Below, in pieces: positions 16,996-23,145 of a DNA stretch of 39,361 nucleotides. The notes under the pieces were generated by a model. The model made no database searches. It saw only the letters and a program-made list of their open reading frames with translations, and was not told the origin of the DNA. How positions within the stretch are numbered: position 1 is the stretch's first letter; each line of letters opens with the position of its first letter. Source of the stretch: Caulobacter sp. HMWF025 (GTDB lineage: Bacteria > Pseudomonadota > Alphaproteobacteria > Caulobacterales > Caulobacteraceae). Made by a program: the position numbers and the translations under genes. Location: assembly GCF_003060965.1 (NCBI RefSeq), contig NZ_QAII01000155.1, positions 15,246 to 54,606 on the forward strand. The letters are read 5' to 3'.

Positions 16996-17775
16996 TTGCA
17001 ATTTTCCCGACGGGTCCTCCTGGCCACACCCCTCCTGCTGCTGGCGGCCCCCGCCCGGGCCGCGCCGGCTGCTGACTGGCTGGCCTATGAGCGACGCCTG
17101 CGCGCGCGGCTGGCCGACGCGTCCGGCGGACGCTTCGACAAGGGGTTCGAAAACGAGCTGCGGCTGCAGACCAACGCCCTGCGGCAGGCCCGCAGCCTTG
17201 CGCCCCTGATCCAGGACCCGGGCCTGGTGCTGGCGGCCAGGGCCCATGCGGCGGACATGGCCAGGACCGGCCTGATCGACCACGCCACGCCTGAAGGCTA
17301 CATGGCCGCCGCCCGGGTGGGGCTGCTGGCCCGCGACCTGGTCGGGGCGGCGGGCGAGAACATCGCCATGCGTCGCAATGCGTCGGGGCCGGTCAGCCCG
17401 GAACAGATCATGGGCCAGTGGCGGGGCAGCCCCGGACACCGGGCCAACCTGCTGGCAGACGGTTTCACCCATGTCGGCTACGGCGTCCTGCGCCAGGGCC
17501 CCAGGGTGCTGGCGGTCGGGGCCTATGCCGAGGTCGCGTCCAGGCTGCGGGCCCCGGCCCCGTTGCAGGTGGCCTCCACCGACGCCATCGCCCTGGCCCT
17601 GTCGAAGGCCACGCCGGCGATTGGGCAGTTCTCGGTGTCCGAGCCCGGCAGCGAGATCCTGATCAGCGGCTCCGCAGGGGGCCTTGCGGCCGGAGCCTGG
17701 CAGTTGCGCCCGCACCTGTCCTCCGGCGCGCATCGCTACCAGGTGGCCTGGGGCCCGGTGTTCGTGCTGGGGTGA
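16996..17775 (+). CDS. Secreted CAP-domain (SCP/PR-1-like) protein
   Basis: A 259-residue exported protein. Starting at TTG 16996 it begins with a clean signal peptide MQFSRRVLLATPLLLLAAPARA; an ATG at 16939 would add 19 residues ahead of it and is the alternative. The CAP domain covers about 50-180: AARAHAADMARTGLIDH with H84, ENIAMRRN with E121, QWRGSPGHRANLL with H148 and HVGYGVL. A short C-terminal beta-rich domain follows (about 190-259). Bacterial CAP proteins are extracytoplasmic and mostly of unknown activity. It is divergent from the deoxyribosyltransferase-like gene, with the two starts less than 60 bases apart. Confidence 0.85.
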   Translation: MQFSRRVLLATPLLLLAAPARAAPAADWLAYERRLRARLADASGGRFDKGFENELRLQTNALRQARSLAPLIQDPGLVLAARAHAADMARTGLIDHATPEGYMAAARVGLLARDLVGAAGENIAMRRNASGPVSPEQIMGQWRGSPGHRANLLADGFTHVGYGVLRQGPRVLAVGAYAEVASRLRAPAPLQVASTDAIALALSKATPAIGQFSVSEPGSEILISGSAGGLAAGAWQLRPHLSSGAHRYQVAWGPVFVLG

Positions 17776-17786
17776 GCGGACAACTC

Positions 17787-17890
17787 GCCCCCTCCGGATG
17801 CTGCGCATCCTCCTCCCCAGGAGGGGGAAGATGCCCTCATCTGCCCCCTCCTGGGGCGGACGACCGGCGAAGCCGGTCAGGTGGGGGCAA
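17787..17890. repeat. GC-rich intergenic repeat (CCCTCC/GGAGGG hairpins)
   Basis: Stacked small hairpins: GGATG-CTG-CGCATCC, CTCCCC-AGGAGGGGG, and GACCGGC-GAA-GCCGGTC. Similar CCCCCTCC/GGGGGAGG elements occur at 19461-19507, so it looks like another dispersed repeat type. It lies downstream of the CAP-protein gene and could help end its transcript. Confidence 0.55.
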
Positions 17891-17924
17891 GTGGTGAGGT
17901 GTCGCCAGACGCGGTGAGGCCACG

Positions 17925-17954
17925 AAAAAGGGGCCGCCCCGCAGGACAGCCCCC
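17925..17954 (-). terminator. Rho-independent terminator after the zeta-subunit gene
   Basis: Read on the reverse strand, GGGGC pairs with GCCCC around a G-rich loop and is followed by TTTTT (17925-17929). It lies 26 bases past the stop codon of the DUF1476 gene, the right place to end its transcript. Confidence 0.7.
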
Positions 17955-17979
17955 TGATCGTCAGGTCCTGATCGCGGGA

Positions 17980-18297
17980 TCAGGCGCCGGTCTTGATCTG
18001 CTCGCGGGCCTGGGCCAGCAGCTCGTCCATCTTCATGCGAACCTCGCCCTCGGACACGGCCACGCCGGAGCCCTTGAGGTCGCCGAAAACCTTGCGCAGC
18101 ACGTCTTCGTCACCCGGCTGTTCGAAGTCGGACTTCACGACGGCCCGCGCATAGTCGTCGGCGGTCGCCAGGCCCATCAGGCCGGCAGCCCACTCGCCCA
18201 GCAGGCGGTTGCGGCGTGCGGTGGCCTTGAACTCAAGGTCATTGTCCAGCACGAACTTGCGCTCAAAACCCTGCTCGCGATCATCAAAGGTGGTCAT
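17980..18297 (-). CDS. DUF1476 protein, F1-ATPase inhibitor zeta-subunit type
   Basis: A 105-residue member of DUF1476, the family of the alphaproteobacterial F1-ATPase inhibitor zeta subunit first defined in Paracoccus. The sequence matches the family throughout: MTTFDDREQGFERKF, LEFKATARRNRLLGEWAA, VKSDFEQPGDEDVLRKVFGDL and RMKMDELL. The protein is helical and cytoplasmic. Inhibitory strength differs among species, so blocking ATP hydrolysis by F1 is likely but not certain here. ATG 18297 is the conserved family start; the open frame continues upstream without similarity. It has its own terminator and is divergent from purC. Confidence 0.93.
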   Translation of the reverse strand: MTTFDDREQGFERKFVLDNDLEFKATARRNRLLGEWAAGLMGLATADDYARAVVKSDFEQPGDEDVLRKVFGDLKGSGVAVSEGEVRMKMDELLAQAREQIKTGA

Positions 18298-18693
18298 AAA
18301 GGCCCCAAAATCGTCCTGGGCCCACCTGCCGCTACGGAAAGCCTCCGCAGGCGACAAACAGGCTCTATCTCAAACATTTAGTCGCAGCGACCGCCCGGAC
18401 GGGAAACCCGTTCTGTGCGGCTGCGCGCTCAAGGCGGCTGCATATCCCGTGACGCGTCGCCCCGCAATCAGCGGATGGGTGCCAGCCGCGGGTTTCCGCA
18501 TTCGCCCGCCTACCGAACCCGACCTCACGTTTGCGCGCAAGCCCTCATTCAGGTAGGTTCCATGCGACATTTTCAACGAGCGGCCTTGAGTCGAACGCCG
18601 CGCGCAGCTATCCGCCGCGCGCGCTTTTCGTTTCTCCGGACCTTCCCGGATCAGGGGGGCGCTCGGCATCCATGAAGGGCCTCGACGAGAGCC
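18298..18693. promoter_or_regulatory. Divergent region, zeta-subunit gene / purC
   Basis: About 396 bases contain no gene I can support. Both flanking genes need promoters here. Short frames exist but show no family and no coding character. I could not find a clear PurR-type operator or a recognisable riboswitch. Confidence 0.35.
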
Positions 18694-19452
18694 ATGACCA
18701 CCCGGCGCAAGAAGATCTACGAAGGCAAGGCCAAGATCCTGTACGAGGGTCCCGAGCCCGGCACCCTGATCCAGTACTTCAAGGACGACGCCACGGCCTT
18801 TAACGCCCAGAAAAAGGCGGTTCTTGAAGGCAAGGGCGTGATCAACAACCGCATCAGCGAGTACATCATGACTCGCCTGACCGGGATCGGCGTGCAGAAC
18901 CACTTCATCCGCCGCCTGAACCTGCGCGAGCAGCTGATCAAGGAAGTCGAGATCGTTCCGCTGGAAGTCGTGGTCCGCAACATCGCGGCCGGCTCGATCG
19001 CCACGCGCCTGGGCCTGACGGAAGGCCAGCCCTTGCCCCGCTCGATCATCGAATTCTACTACAAGGACGACAAGCTCGGCGACCCGATGGTCTCCGAGGA
19101 GCACATCACCGCGTTCAACTGGGCTGCGACCCAGGAGATCGACGACATGATGGCCACGGCCCTGCGGGTGAACGACTATCTGTCGGGCCTGTTCAGCGGC
19201 GTCGGCATCACCCTGGTCGACTTCAAGATCGAGTTCGGCCGCATCTATGAGGGCGATTTCTCGCGCATCATCCTGGCCGACGAGATCAGCCCGGACAGCT
19301 GCCGCCTGTGGGACTCGATCACCAACGAGAAGATGGACAAGGACCGCTTCCGTCGGGATCTGGGCAATGTCATCGAGAGCTATGCCGAAGTGGCCCGCCG
19401 CCTCGGCATCATGAAGGAAATGCCCACCGTCATTCAGGGCGGCGTGCACTAG
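18694..19452 (+). CDS. purC: SAICAR synthetase
   Basis: A 252-residue enzyme of de novo purine synthesis joining CAIR and aspartate with ATP to make SAICAR. The family is obvious from [14 protein letters not shown] at the start (ATP-binding loop), [12 protein letters not shown] (residues about 89-100), [10 protein letters not shown] and [14 protein letters not shown]. Length matches bacterial PurC. ATG 18694 gives the standard N-terminus. It is followed by purS after 121 bases, which hold a small repeat; purQ comes 3 kb further on, separated by unrelated genes. Confidence 0.97.
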   Translation: MTTRRKKIYEGKAKILYEGPEPGTLIQYFKDDATAFNAQKKAVLEGKGVINNRISEYIMTRLTGIGVQNHFIRRLNLREQLIKEVEIVPLEVVVRNIAAGSIATRLGLTEGQPLPRSIIEFYYKDDKLGDPMVSEEHITAFNWAATQEIDDMMATALRVNDYLSGLFSGVGITLVDFKIEFGRIYEGDFSRIILADEISPDSCRLWDSITNEKMDKDRFRRDLGNVIESYAEVARRLGIMKEMPTVIQGGVH

Positions 19453-19460
19453 TCAGTGAT

Positions 19461-19507
19461 CCTCCCCCTGACGGGGGAGGTGTCGCCGCAGGCGACGGAG
19501 GGGGAAG
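19461..19507. repeat. Double-hairpin repeat between purC and purS
   Basis: Two adjacent hairpins: CCTCCCCC-TGA-GGGGGAGG (19461-19480, with one extra C) and GTCGCC-GCA-GGCGAC. Elements of this form are dispersed in Caulobacterales genomes. In the purC-purS message it could affect processing or relative expression of the two genes. Confidence 0.65.
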
Positions 19508-19573
19508 CCCTTGGCACCGTGGGCGGTCAGCGCTCACCGCTTCGGCGTCCCCCGCCCCCGTGAGGAGAAGAAG

Positions 19574-19813
19574 TTGAAAGCCAAGGTCCAAGTGTTCCTC
19601 AAGCCCGGCGTCCTCGACGTTCAGGGCAAGGCCGTCGAAGCCGCCCTGCACGGGCTGGGCTGGGCCGATGTTGCCAATGTCCGCGTGGGCCGGACCATCG
19701 AGTTCGACGTGACCGAAACCGACGCCGAAAAGGCCAGGGCCGAGGTCAAGTCGATGTGCGACAAGCTGCTGGCCAATACCGTGATCGAAAGCTACGCGAT
19801 CACCGTTGACTAA
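19574..19813 (+). CDS. purS: FGAM synthase subunit PurS
   Basis: A 79-residue protein that joins PurQ and PurL to form phosphoribosylformylglycinamidine synthase, assisting ammonia transfer. The sequence is typical: KAKVQVFLKPGVLDVQGKAVEAAL, then VRVGRTIEF and the LLANTVIESYAI end. The start is TTG 19574, with GAGGAGAAG directly upstream; this gives the usual family length, whereas the longer frame from 19511 would run back into the repeat. It ends 14 bases before the converging TetR gene, so the pur message must stop or continue through the P450 module to reach purQ. Confidence 0.94.
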   Translation: MKAKVQVFLKPGVLDVQGKAVEAALHGLGWADVANVRVGRTIEFDVTETDAEKARAEVKSMCDKLLANTVIESYAITVD

Positions 19814-19827
19814 AACGACCGGCGACC

Positions 19828-20454
19828 TCAGGCGGCGAAACTGCCTCTGAGGGTCGCCAGGCTGGTCTCGCGGATCGGCTCCAGATCGAGGTCCGGATCA
19901 ACCAGCTTCTGGGTGCTGAGCCCCAGCAGCAGCGCCCCGACCATGATCGCCGCCGCATCGGCATTGAAGCCCGGGCGGATCACCCCCTCGGCCTGGCCGC
20001 GCAGGAACAGGGCCTCCAGCTTCAGCTCGACATCCTTGTGGGCGGCCGCAAACGGGCCGCGCAGCTCCGAAATCTCGGCTACGGCCCCGGCCATCATCAT
20101 GAAATAGGCCCGCATCTCGCCGTCCTCGGCCAGGTTGCGCAGATAGATGTCCACAAAGCCCAGGATCGCCTCGAGCCCGTTGGCGGTCTCGAGCTGCCGG
20201 TCATCGAGCAGATGCTGCAGCCGCGCCTGCAGCCGGCCGATCAGGGCCTCGATCAGGCCCTGCTTGGAGCCGAACTTCTGGGTCGCCAGCCCCCGGCTGT
20301 AGCCCGCCCTCGCCCCGATGTTCTCGAAGGTCGCCGCCGCCATGCCGCGCTCGACGATCAGCTCGGCCGCAGCGCGCAGCAGTTCGCTTTCGGACTGCTG
20401 CCGGCGGTCGGACTGGCTTCGGCGAACGGCAGGAACCTTAAGGGCGGATGTCAT
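19828..20454 (-). CDS. TetR-family regulator, likely local repressor of the P450 gene
   Basis: A 208-residue TetR-type regulator. The DNA-binding helix-turn-helix is residues about 22-70 (ELLRAAAELIVERG, FENIGARAGYSRGLATQKFGSKQGLIEAL). The remainder is the all-helical ligand-binding and dimerisation domain. ATG 20454 is taken as start; a GTG three codons upstream is an alternative. It is divergent from the P450 gene, and a 22-base nested palindrome lies between them, the usual arrangement of a TetR repressor acting on its neighbour and itself. Inducer unknown; it may be the P450 substrate or product. Confidence 0.92.
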   Translation of the reverse strand: MTSALKVPAVRRSQSDRRQQSESELLRAAAELIVERGMAAATFENIGARAGYSRGLATQKFGSKQGLIEALIGRLQARLQHLLDDRQLETANGLEAILGFVDIYLRNLAEDGEMRAYFMMMAGAVAEISELRGPFAAAHKDVELKLEALFLRGQAEGVIRPGFNADAAAIMVGALLLGLSTQKLVDPDLDLEPIRETSLATLRGSFAA

Positions 20455-20470
20455 CTTGCGCACGCTATAT

Positions 20471-20492
20471 ATTTGTTGAACAACTAGCAAAT
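20471..20492. promoter_or_regulatory. Candidate TetR operator
   Basis: Nested inverted repeats, ATTTG (20471-20475) with CAAAT (20488-20492) and GTTG with CAAC around a central AA, form a 22-base AT-rich site. It lies 16 bases from the TetR start and about 50 bases upstream of the P450 start, ideal for control of both divergent genes. Confidence 0.55.
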
Positions 20493-20541
20493 AACAAAGG
20501 CGGCCGCAGAGCTGCCCCCGGAGGATGCCAGGAGCGCCAGC

Positions 20542-21816
20542 ATGACCATCGCCGTCGATCTCGCCAACACCATCGTCGACCCCAAGGCCTATGCCGACGG
20601 CGACCGCATCGATCGGGCCTTTGCCCAGCTGCGGCGCGAAAGCCCGCTGGAGGTGGCCCAGCCGGACGGCATCGACCCGTTCTGGGTGGTGACCCGCCAC
20701 GCCGACATCCTCGAGGTCGAACGCCAGAACGAGCTGTTCCACAACGGCGACCGCGCGACGATCGTCACCACCATCGAGGCCGACAAGAAGGTCCGCGAGA
20801 TGATGGGCGGCTCGCCGCACCTGGTCCGCTCCCTGGTCCAGATGGACAATCCCGACCACTTTTCCTATCGCCGCATCACCCAGGGCGCGCTGCTGCCGCA
20901 GAACCTGCGGGCCCTGGAAGCCCGGATCCGCGAGATCGCCCGCGGCTTCGTCGACCGCATGGCCGAACAGGGCGACCGCTGCGACTTCGCCCGCGACGTC
21001 GCCTTCCTCTACCCCCTTCACGTGATCATGGAAGTCCTGGGCGTGCCCGAGGCCGACGAGCCCCGGATGCTGAAACTGACCCAGGAACTGTTCGGCAATG
21101 CCGATCCGGACCTGAACCGCGACGGCAAGGTCGTCACCGACGTCAGCGCCGGCATCGACAGCCTGCAGTCGGTGATCATGGACTTCATGATGTACTTCAA
21201 CGCCATGACCGAGGACCGCCGGGCCAATCCGCGCGAGGACCTGGCCAGCATCATCGCCAACGGCAAGATCAATGGTGAGCCGATGGGGCATCTGGAGGCG
21301 ATGAGCTACTACATCATCGCCGCCACCGCCGGCCACGATACCACCTCCTCGACCACGGCCGGCGCGCTGTGGGCCCTGGCCGAGAACCCCGACCAGTTCG
21401 CCCGGGTCAAGGCCGACCCCGCGCTGATCCCGGGTCTCGTTGAGGAATCGATCCGCTGGGTCACGCCGGTGAAACACTTCATGCGCACCGCCACGGCCGA
21501 TGCCGAACTGGCCGGCCGCAAGATCGCCAAGGGCGACTGGCTGATGCTGTCCTATCCGTCCGGCAACCGCGACGAGGCGGTGTTCGACGACCCGTTCAGC
21601 TTCCGGATCGACCGCACGCCCAACAAGCACGTCGCCTTCGGCTACGGGGCCCACATCTGCCTTGGCCAGCATCTGGCCCGGATGGAGATGCGGGTGCTCT
21701 GGGAGGAGCTGTTCGCCCGCCTCGACAGCGTCGAGCTGGACGGCCAGCCCACCCGGATGACCGCCAACTTCGTCTGCGGCCCCAAGTCGGTGCCGATCCG
21801 CTTCAAGATGAAATGA
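20542..21816 (+). CDS. Cytochrome P450
   Basis: A 424-residue soluble bacterial P450 monooxygenase. All landmarks are intact: I-helix AGHDTTS (263-269) with the oxygen-activating acid/Thr pair, ExxR at E302-R305 (EESIRWV), and the heme-binding loop FGYGAHICLGQHLAR with axial ligand C373. It has no membrane anchor. It would insert one oxygen atom of O2 into an organic substrate; I cannot assign the CYP family or substrate safely. A rubredoxin gene follows after 7 bases and is the most likely electron donor; no ferredoxin or reductase is nearby. The module lies between purS and purQ. Confidence 0.95.
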   Translation: MTIAVDLANTIVDPKAYADGDRIDRAFAQLRRESPLEVAQPDGIDPFWVVTRHADILEVERQNELFHNGDRATIVTTIEADKKVREMMGGSPHLVRSLVQMDNPDHFSYRRITQGALLPQNLRALEARIREIARGFVDRMAEQGDRCDFARDVAFLYPLHVIMEVLGVPEADEPRMLKLTQELFGNADPDLNRDGKVVTDVSAGIDSLQSVIMDFMMYFNAMTEDRRANPREDLASIIANGKINGEPMGHLEAMSYYIIAATAGHDTTSSTTAGALWALAENPDQFARVKADPALIPGLVEESIRWVTPVKHFMRTATADAELAGRKIAKGDWLMLSYPSGNRDEAVFDDPFSFRIDRTPNKHVAFGYGAHICLGQHLARMEMRVLWEELFARLDSVELDGQPTRMTANFVCGPKSVPIRFKMK

Positions 21817-21823
21817 GGCGACG

Positions 21824-22000
21824 ATGAGCGAACCCTTCAAGGTCTGGCAGTGCCGAACCTGCGGCTACATCTATGACGAGGCCGAAGGTGATCCGGGCGA
21901 AGGCCTGGCCCCGGGCACCCGCTGGGCCGACATCCCGGCGGGCTGGATCTGCCCCCTGTGCGGCACGCCGAAGTCGGACTTCGACATGATCGAGCTGTGA
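21824..22000 (+). CDS. Rubredoxin
   Basis: A 58-residue one-iron electron carrier. The four iron ligands are C10 and C13 (CRTCGYIYDEAEGD) and C43 and C46 (CPLCG), in the normal rubredoxin pattern, with the conserved GTRWADIPAGW between. The start lies 7 bases after the P450 stop, so co-transcription is nearly certain. Rubredoxins usually feed AlkB-type alkane hydroxylases; pairing with a P450 is less common, and no alkB or rubredoxin reductase gene is seen. Confidence 0.96.
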   Translation: MSEPFKVWQCRTCGYIYDEAEGDPGEGLAPGTRWADIPAGWICPLCGTPKSDFDMIEL

Positions 22001-22007
22001 GGGGCGG

Positions 22008-22193
22008 CCAAAGGGGATGGGAAGGCGGCGATACAATCATCGTCATCCCGCGCTTTATGCGCGGGACCCATGGTTAAGCTTCCACGTGAGAGATCCACGC
22101 CGTACCGCACCTGCGACAGACGAATGGGTCCCGCGCATAAAGCGCGGGATGACGGATTGTTTGTTTTAGAAACCGAACTTCCAAACGTCCAAC
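22008..22193. repeat. Palindromic intergenic repeat, family A, copy 2
   Basis: Inverted copy of the element at 739-919. The core palindrome is 22041-22154, bounded by CGTCATCCCGCG and CGCGGGATGACG. Flanks outside the palindrome also match copy 1 on both sides. It lies downstream of rubredoxin. Confidence 0.8.
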
Positions 22194-22231
22194 CAGGCTC
22201 GCAAGCCGCCTCTAACCTCCCCCTTTGAAAG

Positions 22232-22362
22232 CCGCTCTCCCCGGCGAAAGCCGGGGTCCAGATCGAACCCCGAACGCCAGAAGCGCTCGGCCAGGCGCGT
22301 AGGCGCATCATCCCCAGAGGCTCAGGCTGAATCTGGGCCCCGGCTTTCGCCGGGGAGAGCGG
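22232..22362 (-). repeat. Palindromic intergenic repeat, family B, copy 3
   Basis: Reverse-orientation copy of the element at 957-1087, with both perfect ends. It fills most of the gap before purQ together with family A. The purQ promoter must lie in the short remaining stretch (22363-22438) unless it is read from upstream. Confidence 0.85.
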
Positions 22363-22438
22363 GTTGGCGGGGGCGTCAGGCGTCTTTTACCGCCCCGACC
22401 GCTGACATCCTGCCCGAACGCTGCTAAGAGCCCGCGCC

Positions 22439-23101
22439 ATGAAAGCCGCTGTCATCGTCTTCCCGGGGTCCAACTGCGACCGCGATTGTAAGGTCGCCAT
22501 CGAGCGCTCGGCCGGAGCCCGCGTCGAGATGGTCTGGCACCAGGAAACGGCCCTGCCGGATGACCTCGACCTGGTCGTCCTGCCCGGCGGCTTCTCCTAC
22601 GGCGACTATCTGCGCTGCGGCGCGATGGCGGCCCAGAGCCCGGTCATGAAAGAGGTCGTCAAGGCCGCCCATGACGGCATGGCCGTGGTCGGCATCTGCA
22701 ACGGCTTCCAGGTGCTGTGTGAGGCGGGCCTGCTGCCCGGCGCCCTGCTGCGCAACGAGAAGCTGAAATACATCTGCAAGCCGGTCGAGCTGGACATCGT
22801 CAACAGCCAGACCCGCTTCACCGCCGAGTTCGGCGAGCAGCGCGAGGCGGTGATGACCGTCGGCAACGGCGAGGGCAACTTCTTCGCCGACGAAGAGACG
22901 CTGGACCGCCTCGAGGGCGAGGGCCAGGTCGTGTTCCGCTACAAGAACAATCCCAACGGCTCGGCCCGCGACATCGCCGGCATCATCAATGCCAAGGGCA
23001 ATGTTCTGGGCCTGATGCCCCACCCCGATCGCGCCTTCGACGCCGATCTGGGCTCAGAAGACGGCGCGATCCTGTTCCGCAGCGTGTTCGCCACCGCCTG
23101 A
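22439..23101 (+). CDS. purQ: FGAM synthase glutaminase subunit PurQ
   Basis: A 220-residue class I glutamine amidotransferase that releases ammonia for PurL within the PurSQL complex of purine synthesis. The N-terminus [15 protein letters not shown] and [17 protein letters not shown] are diagnostic. The nucleophile is C87 (VGICNGFQ) and the catalytic histidine H195 ([10 protein letters not shown]). The third triad position, normally Glu in HPE, is Asp (D197) here. ATG 22439 is the family start. It is split from purC/purS by the P450 module and two repeats, and converges on the chemoreceptor gene. purL is not in the window. Confidence 0.96.
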   Translation: MKAAVIVFPGSNCDRDCKVAIERSAGARVEMVWHQETALPDDLDLVVLPGGFSYGDYLRCGAMAAQSPVMKEVVKAAHDGMAVVGICNGFQVLCEAGLLPGALLRNEKLKYICKPVELDIVNSQTRFTAEFGEQREAVMTVGNGEGNFFADEETLDRLEGEGQVVFRYKNNPNGSARDIAGIINAKGNVLGLMPHPDRAFDADLGSEDGAILFRSVFATA

Positions 23102-23145
23102 TCGGTCAGGCGCTCAGCCCGGCGAGACCGGGCCAAGGGGCGGCT

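Noticed and set aside
20455-21840. N-terminal extension of the TetR frame across the P450 gene
   Set aside because: The extra 460 residues are antisense to the P450 and unlike any TetR protein; the real start is near 20454.
21824-22000. Rubredoxin as part of an alkane hydroxylase operon
   Set aside because: No alkB-type gene is present; the immediate partner is a P450.
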